Below, piece by piece: positions 37,711 to 50,100 of a stretch of 64,000 nt of DNA (position 1 is the first letter of the stretch; the number at the start of each line of letters is the position of its first letter). The stretch is from Gossypium raimondii (Eukaryota; Streptophyta; Magnoliopsida; Malvales; Malvaceae). Below the pieces are notes generated by a model. That model did not search any database, was not told the DNA's origin, and saw only the letters and a program-made list of their open reading frames with translations. Location of the stretch: NCBI RefSeq assembly GCF_025698545.1, contig NC_068569.1:3720001-3784000 (forward strand), given 5' to 3'. The position numbers were made by a program, and so were the translations under genes.

Positions 37711-38155
37711 AGATTAATAATGTAGATACTTGCTAAGAAAACATGGATTAAACAAATGTCATGCATAGGCTTCTTCCAAAAAAAATTTTCTATGAACAAT
37801 CATATAGGCATAAAGCAACCATGGTAAACTATGAAAAAAAAAAGATCTATATGTTATCAAGCAGCAAATCTGTGTTTGTAATTACTAATATGTATTCAAA
37901 ATAATAATGTATTTTCCATTTGTCAAAATTTGTGGTAAAGATCTAAGTTCTGCTCTAACACCTCCACCTCCACCTCAAACTCAAATCTTTCTTCTTTTTC
38001 CAACCCTCTAAACCCCACCCCACTATAAAGATTATTTCTGCAACGTAAAGAATCAAAGACAAATCAGTTTCCGATGTGAAGAAGAAACTGTAAACTTCAA
38101 GTTAGGTGAGAAATCCTTCATAGCTCAGTATCAGCAAATTTTATGACATTCTGCC

Positions 38156-39130
38156 TTACCACAAGCCAATAGCCTTCCACCAGATGCCTCCTACTCCAAG
38201 CCAGATTATAATATTCACCACCGATATCAGGAAACCATATCCCCACCATTTTGCTAGTGGTACATAGCCCGCCCTATAGAATACAGGTGCGGATCCAATT
38301 CCATAATGAGTAATGCCTCCCATTAGGTTGGAGAGGAATGATAGAACAAGGGCTCCCTAATACGATGGAGTGCCCAAAGCAGTAGCCACAGACAAGAAGG
38401 CTGTAAACATGGCACCAATATGAGCAGCTCCACTGGCAAAGAAGTAATGCGAGTAGAAATAGAGAAGAACCAGAATGCCAAATGACATTTGCCATGAAAG
38501 ACCTAATCCACCTACGACCTGTAAAAATGAGCAGATCATTGACATGAAAGGCAATTCCAAACATCTGAATTTTTAATTTCCATCAGACCCGTGCTACAAG
38601 CTTCGTAAAAAAGGTTCCTAGTGTGATTGCCAAACCAGAAGCATTGAATACAACAGTGTCAGAACAACTTAGCCTAAAAGAAAAGGAACATCCTAGGGCA
38701 TTGTTTAATAAGACTCAAATGGACACGCCAAAGTAATATGAAAATATTAATAGAACATGAAAACAGAACTAGAGAGAGCCAAATAATCATACTGACTAGA
38801 TCTATATATTACAATGTAGAGCACAAGTATTTCAATAGTTTGCATTATTTAAGACAAGATATAAATAGGCAATGGTATTCTGGTTTTTCCTTTCTATTTT
38901 CCTTTTGAGAAAACATGTGATTCCAACTATTTCCAGAAAAAGCAAAGCACCGCATGTAGATTATGGTGATGGCTCTTTGGTGATTCCATAAAAAGTTTTA
39001 GTAAAATTGGACATGGCAGATAGAAAATAAGACGAAAGTACAAGGAAAACAGGACAAACCTTAACAACGGTTTGACTAAACCATGAGATGAGACCATATT
39101 TGTTCAAATACCCAGCCATAGCGATGAGTT
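38156..39130 (-). pseudogene. Captured 3' part of plastid dicarboxylate transporter DiT1
   Basis: Two exon-like blocks on the minus strand keep an intron: 39060-39130 (ELIAMAGYLNKYGLISWFSQ) and 38156-38518. The second reads VVGGLGLSWQMSFGILVLLY, then FFASGAAHIGAMFTAFLS, GGITHYGIGSAPVFY and finally GGIWWKAIGLW plus stop. These are the last membrane segments of the 2-oxoglutarate/malate translocator of the chloroplast inner envelope. The two blocks join in frame, but an in-frame TAG (38357-38359) follows ALGTPSY, and the upstream two-thirds of the gene is absent. It is therefore a non-functional fragment, probably carried here inside the surrounding transposon. Segment 38580-38690 encodes an unplaced stretch (TVVFNASGLAITLGTFFTKL). 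Confidence 0.85.
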
Positions 39131-39696
39131 CTGCATGCATATTCAAGAGAAGTTGAATGAGTTAGTAGCTCATAAGAAATAAAAGTAGAGTCGCTCAAAA
39201 GAAATATCTCATCCATACATAGAGCAAAAGAAAGGGAGGCAGAGAAAATAAGGCACTTCGCCATAGTTTTTAAGTTTAGAAATGTATTACAAATAAATGG
39301 AAACAAGCAAACATAAAATCAAATCTAGTCACTTAAATTACAATAAAACAGATGGGAATTATGAGTATAATCATATGACTAGATATTGCAAAATGACAAA
39401 AATAAAAGTATGGTACAATAAGCAAAAGTTGAAACCTAATTTTAAACATCAAATATTTTGTCTCATATCCAACACATTAGCACAACGGATTAACAAAAGG
39501 CATTAGCTTTCCATTTTGCACTATCACACATTTTCCATAGAGGGAAAAAAGAATAGGGGGAAATTTCAGAACTTGATTGTAACTAAAAAGCATTCCAACA
39601 TTTGTTATCCTCGTTACATATGAAGAATATAGAACAAGTGCAAGTGACCATAAATAGCTATGCATTTCAATGCATTTCAATGCCCAATTAGATAAC

Positions 39697-40455
39697 CAAC
39701 AATAAAAAGCCCATGTTTGACTGAAATTGAGAACCACTGCCATATAAGGATATCTGCACAATCAAGAAACAAATTGCCAAGATAATGAGAAATTTCTTAA
39801 GAGGGGCCATTCAAATATTTCTGTTTCAGTAATGAATGTTCACCATTTTAAATGCAACAGTGGAATACCAGAATATTTTAAACACAAACTTGGGCTCACA
39901 AGTGAAACATCATAAGTTTAGGTTTTAGGTGGCTTGTTGCTTAGCGAGTGAAGCACCAAAAGAGGCATCAATGTGGATCACAATCTTTTAGAATTACTTT
40001 CTTCTAACCAGAAAAAAAAGGTCTTTCTACTGATAAATCACACAAAATCCTCAATATCACCAGCAACATTCTACATTAAGATCATCTTACCCACATTCCC
40101 AGTTGAATTCTCCTTCACAATACATACCAAAAGCTTCAAGAATTACTGCTAAAAGAGCAGCCAATATCTTGATTATCATCTGTTAAGGAAGCATACAAAT
40201 CTATTAAAAAAGGAAACCAACAACAAAAAAAATTAAGTATTTCATTTCCTTCAAGCTAAAGAGAACTTACATATTGAACAATGCTGAACTTGACAACTTG
40301 GTAAAACCATCGACCAAGTTTCCATGGTTTTAGGACATATTTCATAGGAAATGAGTGCTTAATAGTTCCTTTTTCACAACTGTGTCCCAATAGTGGAGTT
40401 TTAGAATTTGCACGTCCCAGTCTTCTCATGAAAGCAATTGTCCTCTCTTCCCCAC
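39697..40455 (-). pseudogene. Captured internal fragment of a LAZ1 / TMEM184 (DUF300) gene
   Basis: Three exon-like blocks on the minus strand keep GT-AG borders: 40271-40455, 40091-40179 and 39697-39753. They encode GGEERTIAFMRRLGRANSKT, then MKYVLKPWKLGRWFYQVVKF, MIIKILAALLAVILEAFGMY and finally GYPYMAVVLNFSQTWAFYC. This is the middle of the DUF300/TMEM184 family, vacuolar-membrane proteins that include Arabidopsis LAZ1. Both ends of the gene are missing. Retained introns show capture at DNA level rather than through an mRNA copy. The fragment lies upstream of the DiT1 fragment on the same strand. Confidence 0.85.
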
Positions 40456-41259
40456 CTTAAAGCAGAAATTGAAGGAAATATTCCAAAAGAAAATAAATTT
40501 TCTCAACATCAGCCACAACTATAAACAATATTAACGCCGAAAAATGAAGAGCATTAGAAAATAAAAGGGAGAAGAACAACGCAAAATGAAATAAACATAA
40601 TTTAGGTTGAAGATTCACCTTCTCCCTCTGGTTGATCGAGAAGCACGATCCAGGAAAAAGGAAGAAACAACAAGAAATAAGAAACTCTTCCACCAGAATC
40701 CAAACCTCTCAAAATCCTAAACTCTCTGTTTCAATTTCTAAGAGAGAAAAACTACAAGAAATACTAAAATTAAAGCTACGTCAACAATGGAATCATAATA
40801 TAGAAAATTAAATATCTGAATTAAGTAAAAAGAGAGAGAAAATTCTAAATGAGAGACAAATAAGGGGACAATGTTGAAGACAATGTTGAAAAATCTAAAG
40901 GAGAGAAAAATTAAAACAGAGAAAGCCGAAGACAATGTTGAAGCAAAGATTCATACCTGAAATCGGCCTCCGATGAAGACAATGTTGAGGATTTGTTATG
41001 AAAGCAGAAGAAATGAGAACAGAGCAATACCGATGGAAGAAGAAGCAGAAATCTATGAGGGCAAAAAAAGAAACGAAAATAAGAAATGGGTAAGGATTCT
41101 CAAATCGGTGCTGGAGGGGGTATTAGCTATTACGGGATCGGGTGTATTAGGGAAGGAACAGATTTGGGACGTAATGGGAATACAACCAACCAAACAACAG
41201 ATTAAGGGAGGATTAAGTGGGGCCAATACACCCAACCAAACATGGTGTATTGTTTCAAA

Positions 41260-42098
41260 ACAATCGAATAAGGGTTTAATGTTTTTGAATTTGATCAAAC
41301 TAGTACCTATCTGAGTATTTGGATTGTATATATGCATGGGCGAAGCTAAATTTGTTTTTACGAGGGCCCAAATTAAATTTTAAATTTTAATAGTTTATAT
41401 CTATATAATTTTCAAATGATTAAATTAAACTTTTATCATTTTTAGGGGCAAAATCTAATTTTACTATTACTATTTTAAAATTTTAAAAGACCTAAATAGG
41501 TAATTTTCCATTTTAACAGTCCGGTGTGTACATGAATATATTTGTGGTATTGAAAATTTCACTAATGTAACATTCATAAATAATGTAAATTTTAAATATA
41601 TTAATTCCAATGTGTATTATATATATAAAAAACACACACATTATTTGATGAACTCTTTACACAATATTATTAGAATCTATTCCTAAATTTTATAAGAATC
41701 TTAAAATTCAGAAATTTCTCAAATTTATCAAAGTTTTTTGAATCCAAAGAAAAGAAAAAAACTAAATTATTAACTTATATTGTAATCTTAGACAACCCAT
41801 AACATCAATGCCTCAAAAACCTAATGTTTTGGTTCTTCATCTTCAAGGTTAGTTAGCTTATTTGTTTTGAAGTTATGAATTTAGAAAAATAGTTTTTTAA
41901 GTGTTGTGTTGTAATGGTCTCTTTGTTTGTTTATGTTGTCGGTTCAAACATAAATAAAACAAACCAAATTGCTTAAGGTGAAAAAAACGTGATTCTTTGC
42001 ATCTTCAATGCCACTTGAGTACACCCCCTCAAGATTTTTGCGGAGAAGCAAAATTCATGGTTGATTGAAGAGAGATTTGGATGCTAAGGTTTTACAAT
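41260..42098. other. AT-rich spacer
   Basis: I see no gene or named repeat between the Pack-type element and the foldback element. Confidence 0.5.
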
Positions 42099-42107
42099 GT
42101 GTTTAGT

Positions 42108-43259
42108 GGCTCTTTTACTCAAATAGCTCAAAAAAATATTATATTTACAAAAATAACTTAGATTTAAAAATAATCACCAAAATAACCTAAAATCAACAGT
42201 ACCCACTCTTTTTTTGCATCAATGATTGCCTAATCATTGTGTCAGACTTAAAAAAATTATTTTTTGGGTTCGGCTCATCAATGGCCGAACCCATGTATTT
42301 TTTTAAACTTGTATAATCTTGATATACTGAAAAGAAAAAAAGAAAAACAATTTTTGGGTCTTTGGCTTGTCAATGGCTTCAGTACTCAGAAACAATAAAA
42401 AGAAATTTTTTTTCATGTCGAGTCGATATAAAAATACTAAAAAAAATTTTAAATTTTTTTTGGTCTTGGCACAATGGCGGCACCAGATGAACGATAAATT
42501 TTTTTCTTTTTTTTCGTGTCGAATCAGATATAAAATACTGAAAAAATAAATAATTTTTTCTTTTTTTTTCAGATCGAATCGATATAAAAATATGAAAAGA
42601 AATAAAAAATTTATAGGACTTGGGGATTTTAATATACAAACTAAATTCTAAATTTACAAAAATATATAGGACTTGGGGATTTTAATTTTGTAATAGTAAA
42701 TAGGAGGAAATAGAAATTTTATATTTTTTCGTATTTTATATCTCGATTCTAACACGAAAAAAATAATTTTTTATCAGTGTAATTGGTGCCGGTCATTGAC
42801 AAAGCCAAAGACCCAAATTTTTTTATTTTTTCTTATTTTATATCGATTCGATATGAAAAAAGAATTTTTTTTATTGTGTCTCGGTGCCGCCATTGACAGC
42901 CAACACCCAAATATTTTTTTTATTTTTTTCGTATTTTTATATCTTATTCTGACATGAAAAAAAAGAAAAAAAATTTTACTGTTCATTGGGTGCCGGCCAT
43001 TCACAGGCCAGCACCCAAAATTTTTTTTTCTTTTTCGTATATCAGTATTATACAATATTTAAAAAAATACATGAGTTCCGGCCATTGACAGGCCAAAACC
43101 CAAAAAATAATTTTGTTAAGTCTGAAACAATGATTAGGCAATTATTGGTGCAAAAAAAGAGTGAGTATTGTTTATTTTAGGTTATTTTAGTGATTGTTTT
43201 TAAACCTAGGTTATTTTTGTAAGTATAATATTTTTTTAGGCTATTTGGGTAAAAGAGCC
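42108..43259. mobile_element. Foldback Mutator-like element with 9-bp target duplication
   Basis: Ends GGCTCTTTTACTCAAATAGC and GCTATTTGGGTAAAAGAGCC are inverted complements with one mismatch. GTGTTTAGT is duplicated exactly at 42099-42107 and 43260-43268. Inverted similarity continues inward for several hundred bases: the CCTAATCATTG and GGTTCGGC/GGCC blocks on the left match AATGATTAGG and GGCC blocks on the right. The interior is a run of diverged modules of about 100 bases, each pairing GGCCATTGACAGGCC with a TATATCGATTCGATAT-like palindrome. The 9-bp duplication points to the Mutator superfamily. No transposase is visible. Confidence 0.88.
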
Positions 43260-43773
43260 GTGTTTAGTAGATGTTAGCTTTGTGAAATTGGGGTCCTTCA
43301 AATCTAAAAGGGAGGAGTAGAAAGAAAGCGCAAATGCAATGGATTAAAATTGGTTTGACGTTTGCAATAATGTCGTGACTGTAAGTTGTGTTTTCCCTTC
43401 CCATGGCAGAATTAGAAAGGACAAGAACAAAGGTGTGGAGATTAGAGCTAAGGCTTATCAGTGGCATGGTCCCAATGAAAATTTCCCCGAGAGTAGTACT
43501 AGTACCGATGCTTGATGCCCCCACCAGGCAAGGAACTCCTCCATTAACTTACTAATTACGAAAACCGATGATCCCTATTCTCTTTGGGCCTGGTCTTGTA
43601 GGCAGATTAACGGTTGTGTTTGCGCCTACACCAACTCTAGCAGGCAAGGTCCAGATGAAACGAAAAAAGCCCATTCGGTCTGATTCGTCTCTTAAATCTT
43701 TAAACTAACCCAGTAAAGACTTGGCTAGAGTCACTACTGCCTTCATTTCAGCGACAGTTTTATTTTCAAAGAA

Positions 43774-45499
43774 ATGGGGCAGTTTCAGCTTCAACAACAG
43801 ATCATGGCACTGAAGCCATATCCATGCACATTCATGTCTTTAGCTTCTTGTTATAAACCCCCTAAACTTTTCAGAATTCGTTTTTTCCCCGCTTTTCCCA
43901 CACTCAATGAATCCATCAAGTTTCATCATCTTCATTCTCTGCCCCCCGTTCAACCCCGTTTGGTATGCAAGATGAATGGCTCAGGTTATTTTCTACTTTA
44001 CTAATCCTAGTTCTACGAAAATATCTATTTGTAATTTGATTGTTGTTTTAGTTTTCTATAAGGAAAATCATTTCCGTGCTGACTTCTAAACGAACTCTGT
44101 CTGCTCGGCATTTTCCCGAGCATTTAATGTGCAACTGCTGATAAAACTTTGTGTTCCGAGAAAGGGATAATGATTTATCAACCCAATGTTCTTTTTAGAT
44201 ATTATTTCGGATCTAGAACTTGGAAAGCCAGGGGATAGACGAAAACCCGAGAAGCGCGTTAATGGAGTGTTTTGGATTATACTTCTGAATCTTGGAATAT
44301 ATGTAGCTGATCACTTGTTTAAGGTACTCATTTACTTTCTTTTTGGTTACTCTTTGTTTATTATCGATGGGAATTTTTCCTAATAACATCAGTAATACGT
44401 AAAAGCTTTCTGCACTAAATTTTGCCTACTGAAACAAATGAAGTTTTGAATGGTTCAATTATTAATCTTCTTGACCCCCAAAGTTTCCCTTTCAATAGTT
44501 TCAGGGCATTCAGTCTCTATACTTGTACCATAATTGGCCTGCTTGGTACCAATTTATAACGTCAACGTTTTGCCATGCTAACTGGTAAGTTCTATCTATG
44601 AATGCCGTGGAAGACCAAGTGTGAAAATCCTTAAATCTTTTGATAAATGAATTGCTGTTATTTTATGCGTCTGCCTTCTCATTTAGATGTTCATTATTCT
44701 GCTTATCATCCTTATTTAGGAAGCATCTTTCGAGCAACCTTTTCTTCTTGTACATTTTTGGTAAGCATTTTGCTCATCGTTGACTTGAGAATGCTTGTAA
44801 TTTTGTACCCTTTTTACTTTGGAAGTTTGATTGTATCCTTTTTTGTAAAACAGGGAAACTCGTCGAAGAAGAGGAAGGAAGTTTCGCATTGTGGCTGTCC
44901 TACATTTTCACAGGTGCTGGAGCTAACATCGTCTCGTGGCTGGTTTTACCAAGAAACGCAGTCTCCGTTGGTGCTTCCGGTGCGGTTTTCGGGTTATTTG
45001 CAATCAGTGTCCTTGTAAAGGTAAGCTAAATTTATCCACAAATATAGAGAACCATACGAATGAATACTTTAAATTTTTATTGTTTCAAGGAAAAATAAGT
45101 TGTCTAAACATTGGAACAAATGGAATGACTCGACCCCTTTTGCTTGTTGTAAGATGTCCTGGGACTGGAGAAAGATCCTCGAGGTTCTCATATTGGGCCA
45201 ATTTGTTATCGACAAGGTCTGAAATTTTTAATTGACTAGTTTTTATTTCTTGTTCCTGAAAGATTATATTGAATCAACAGCTTCCTAATAACGTTTGTGA
45301 TGTTGGTTTGGGGCAGGTGATGGAGGCAGCCCAAGCTTCAACAGGCCTGTTTGGACTTTCCTATCCCTTGCAAAATGTCAATCACATTGCACATCTCTCT
45401 GGTGCTCTTATTGGTGTTCTTCTAGTATGGCTTCTCAGCAAAACTCCTTCTGAGCCTCTTGATAATGAAATATCAAGTTCTCCTAGAAAGAGAAGTTGA
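43774..45499 (+). CDS. RBL11: Plastid rhomboid-like intramembrane serine protease, RBL11 type, 7 exons, 291 aa
   Basis: Exons are 43774-43984, 44199-44323, 44499-44584, 44720-44760, 44854-45020, 45154-45216 and 45317-45499; the frame is continuous to TGA. An N-terminal region rich in Ser/Pro/Arg and poor in acidic residues (about 1-65) fits a plastid transit peptide. The rhomboid core follows: HANWKHLSSNLFFLYIFGKL, the active-site loop VSVGASGAVFG (catalytic Ser about residue 196) and HIAHLSGALIG (catalytic His about 257). Both members of the Ser-His dyad are therefore present and the enzyme looks active. RBL11 is in the chloroplast inner envelope; its relative RBL10 affects plastid lipid and envelope biology. 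A second in-frame ATG at 43804 could be used. The exon 3 acceptor is ambiguous by six bases (44499 or 44505). Confidence 0.92.
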
Positions 45500-46111
45500 G
45501 GTTCTTAAGAGTTTCTAAAAAAAATGCATCAAATTGTGAGTTAACGTATCATTATGGAATGGTGATTGAATAGTAGAGGAGATGAAATGTGGCCCAATTG
45601 CTTTATACATGTAAAAAATTTAATGGTTCAATGAATTTTGAATACCTCCCATATATGTATACTGTCATCTTCAAAGAAAAATAAAGCAAGTAGACGTTTC
45701 TAAAGCTAAGCATGACAGAGGAGTAAACCCATGTTATGTTAATATGTCAAGTACTGGGTTGAATATCTAAATACGATATTGATAATAGACCCTTTGGGGA
45801 ATAACATTTCAACCGCAGAAAATAGAAAACATGACATGTAGATGGGGCTGAACGCTATCCTCAGTGTTGAGCAAGTATAAGATCACCCATGGGTTGCATA
45901 TCACTATTTCATACAACACAAAGGGATAGAAGTAAATTGTTCTGCATAATGAAAATAAAGTCGTGAAAGCTCATAATATAAAACAAAACTTTCCGTTTGT
46001 AGACATTTGGTGAAAAATAAGAAAGTAACACACAGTTGAAAGAAACCCAAAAACCTATCGTTTCTAAATTCAGGAATCTCTCTGAACAAAACGAAAACAT
46101 CACAAATTAAC
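45500..46111. other. Convergent 3' region of RBL11 and eL37
   Basis: The two genes point at each other with about 610 bases between stop codons. The stretch is AT-rich and probably consists of both 3' UTRs. AATAAA (about 45680 on plus) is a possible poly(A) signal for RBL11. No further coding sequence is seen. Confidence 0.45.
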
Positions 46112-46966
<855 letters not shown>

Positions 46967-47026
46967 TTTCTTTTGTTCTTCGAGCTGCAAAAACACCAGA
47001 AAAGTTTTGACCAAATGTAGGTTAAG

Positions 47027-47189
47027 GTATTTATATAGAGATGAAATAAATTAGGGTTTTGCTCATTTTCGACAACCAAGACGCCAGCGAGAGAGTCCAA
47101 GACAATTCTAACGGCGTTCTTTTCGGAGCCCATTTACCGATAAAGTCCACTAATAAAGGTAAAGGCCTTCGGTTCGGCTTCAATGGGCT
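47027..47189 (-). promoter_or_regulatory. eL37 promoter: TATA box, telo-box, site II motifs
   Basis: On the minus strand, upstream of the start: a TATATAAAT box (about 47027-47038), then AAACCCTAA (47051-47059). TGGGCT at 47127-47132 follows, and an AGCCCA (reading TGGGCT on plus) at 47184-47189. Order and spacing match the usual plant ribosomal-protein promoter. The second site II copy may belong to upstream DNA. Confidence 0.65.
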
Positions 47190-47199
47190 TTTGTGACAT

Positions 47200-50100
47200 T
47201 TCTTTTATTTTTTCTGTTCGGAGGCTTATGTTCAATTTATTCATATTTTCTCGAGCATGTGAATTCTTTTATGCAAAAAAAACCTGGAAGAGGAAAATAA
47301 AATTTATTCATATCATGACTAAAACCAGTGAAAGTTTGGGTTTTGAGTAATCAGATTTGAGTTTTGTTATGTGTAGTTGGTACGAACGGGTCTTCAATTT
47401 TATCATGTGCAATAATACATGTTCGGTTTTTAGTTTAAATCATTTATTATTATTCATCTATTTGTGTATTGTAATGATTTAATTATACTTTTCAGTTATG
47501 CATATTAAAATTTTATTTATGTATTAAACTATTTTTTTCAAAATTTTCTCTATCACTTATATCATACAGTGGATTATTTGAATACCCGTACGTTCCTTAA
47601 GATTTTGTCGCTCTCAAGTGGGCTTTCATATATTTGAACTTGGAACATAACACATATTTAAGTACTGTATAGAATAGATACATAAGAGTGTACAAAAAAG
47701 ACAATTCCAAATTATACTATCAAAATATGACCAAGTGACTGGATGAGCCATAAGATATATTATAAGTATGTATTTTTCAATAATTTTACTTGGAGAAGTC
47801 TAAAACTTATACTAACAGTCTTCTTCACGATATTAAGCAAAATACAAATATAACAAAGGAAATAATTTAAATATAATACAAAACGTGATACAAATATACA
47901 AACCTTCAAATATATAAATATATATATGAGATATCATTGAGATTTGGTCTTCTGAAAAATTGTACATATTTGGTGCTACAAATCCTTGCTGGGCTGCTAC
48001 GTCATAAAAAGAAAGTTGAAAGCTCCCTCACTTTGGGGGTTATATATTAACTACCAAGTGTGTGTTTTGAAGATCCATGTTCATATCCTTCTGCATTATT
48101 ACTATTTGTCATTATTATTTTTTGGAAAAGTTAATGCTTTTCAAAGTTGGATTTAAAGAATGCATTGCATCAACTTTTTAGTAATCTTCACAAGAAAACA
48201 AAAGGGTTAGTCCTTGTCCAGAATAGAAATGCAAATGGACTAGCCTTGGTGTTCCCATGATTACTTTGAATTGAATACGAATTTGACAACCCTATCACAA
48301 TGGAAGTCAGAGATGAAGCAATAATATGTAATGGTCCATGTTTATTTTTAATGGAAAGTCCAATTTAATAAAGCTTAAAAAGGATTCATGTACTCAATTT
48401 ATCCGTTGATACAAATTTCAGCATATACAAAAGTGTACTTTGGAAATTCCCCACTCGATCCTGCAAGGTACAAAGAACCGTGCAAAAGGCCTAATATTAT
48501 ATATGAATTCGTGAGCATGCTTGAATAATGAGGAAGTAATATGCAAAAAGGGCAAAGTTAAAGAAGATAATAGAGCAACCTAAGCTGGGGAAGAATCATA
48601 GCTAGCAATATCCAAGACAAGAGCAAAGTGGAGAGGGGGAGAAAGTGGACAAGTGGGTTTTGAAGCTTAGCTTTCACCAAGCACATAGAAATATAAAAAC
48701 AATACGCCTCTCGTAATTTCTCCCAATAATTACTTGTCACTTACATGGAGAAAGAAACCCCTTGGAGACTGACATAAAGCTACCTATACATTAACAACAC
48801 ATCACCCCTCCATCTGTATATGTGAACGACAGATGGAGGGTGTGTTGGAAAAAGCTAGCTTAAGGGTTGAGATTCAGCAAAGGAAGCTTTTTCTTTTCCC
48901 CTGCTGGCTGAGTTTTGAATTTTGAATGTTGATGATGAAAGGGGAAAAGAAAAAGTACATGAAGATGGACCCTGTGAGTAAATTAACACCTTCACGGAGC
49001 ATGTGAGGATTAGAAAGGTGGTGGTGGTATGTATGGTGTAAAGCTTGAGAGAGTGGCGGTCCCTCCCAATATGGAGAAAAAGAGTGGAACAATTCTCTGC
49101 ATGGACTGGATATCTCTCCACTCCACTCTCTCCCTTAGTGCAACATTTCTTCTTCTTCCTATTATTGTTATGATGATATTCAAAGTCTGTCAATTTCATC
49201 TCTATGCATGCGCTTGCTTGCTCGTCTTGCCCTTTTCTTCCATCCAATTTCCCTCATGCATATCCATCTTTCTTTGTTTTTTTCTTTCAATATTTCTTTT
49301 AGTAACATCTAATTTATCCCTTATGGAGTCGAATTTAAGGGGGTGAATATTTCATATTTTAGAACATTATATATATACATGACAAGTATACTTAAATTTA
49401 TACTATAACCAATGGAGGAGACTGTTAATGAAGAATTTGGAGGTCCGTCAAAAGTTAAAATCAATTAAATCTGATTCAGAAGGCAAATCTAATGGAGACA
49501 ATGAATAAGTTGGCGGCATATGCAGCTAAAATAGCATTCAATTCCCCTTTATTTTTTAATAAAGAATAATTAAATTGGAGCCATCAGCAAGCCCAGCACT
49601 ATCAACATTTCTTATATAGTTGATAATCCCGATTTTATATCACCATCATTCTAAAAATAAATCAATAAAGGGGATTAATCTAGATTTGAACTCAAACCCC
49701 TGAAGCTTAAATCTTGAACTCCAAAAATTGAGGTTCAACTTTGGATTTGGGGTTCAAAGGTTTGGAGTTACGTGTTATGAGCTCGGGATTCAAAGTTTGG
49801 GTTCGAGGTTACGAGTTTAGGGTTCTAGGTTTTGGGTCTAAGGTTCGAGATTCTAGATTCAGGATTCAAGGTTTTGGGTTTGGAGTTGAAGAAAAAAATA
49901 ATTACCAAAATTATGTGTCAATGAGATAAAAAAAATTGTTGAAATGACATTAAATTTGAAGATGTGTCAAAATTTTTTTGGTACCTACAAACCTTAGTTT
50001 TTAGGGCTATTCATTTAATTTTTGTATGTAATTGTAAATGATATATATATATATATGTTGCAATAAGTGGAAGAAGATAAAAAGAATAAAGTTTAAATCC

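Larger units (their letters stand above)
36516..41247. mobile_element. Candidate Pack-type DNA transposon carrying two host gene fragments
   Basis: The left end reads GGGTGCGTTTGGTTCGCTG then TATTGG. The right end, read on the minus strand, has GTTTGGTTGGGTGTATTGG. The shared GTTTGGTT-x-G-x-TGTATTGG block is followed on both sides by a second subterminal TGTTTGGTTG copy. The outer six bases do not match between the ends, so the exact boundaries are uncertain. TTA precedes the left end. Inside are intron-containing fragments of LAZ1-like and DiT1 genes, both on the minus strand, and AT-rich tandem arrays. No transposase is visible. The ends resemble PIF/Harbinger termini; superfamily assignment is tentative. 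Confidence 0.6.

Noticed and set aside
38274-38564. A longer 96-codon minus-strand frame over the DiT1 fragment
   Set aside because: It is an out-of-frame reading; the true transporter frame is the neighbouring one ending at 38156.
42367-43180. Frames inside the foldback element that might suggest a transposase
   Set aside because: They are Lys/Phe-rich translations of A- and T-runs in repeated modules, with no catalytic motif.
48855-49346. Overlapping frames on both strands near 49 kb
   Set aside because: Pyrimidine-rich sequence gives long hydrophobic frames by chance; no conserved motif or splice pattern.
49730-49890. G/T-rich stretch resembling interstitial telomeric repeat
   Set aside because: Words such as TTTAGGGTTC occur, but there is no run of exact TTTAGGG units and no fixed period; best seen as degenerate low-complexity DNA.
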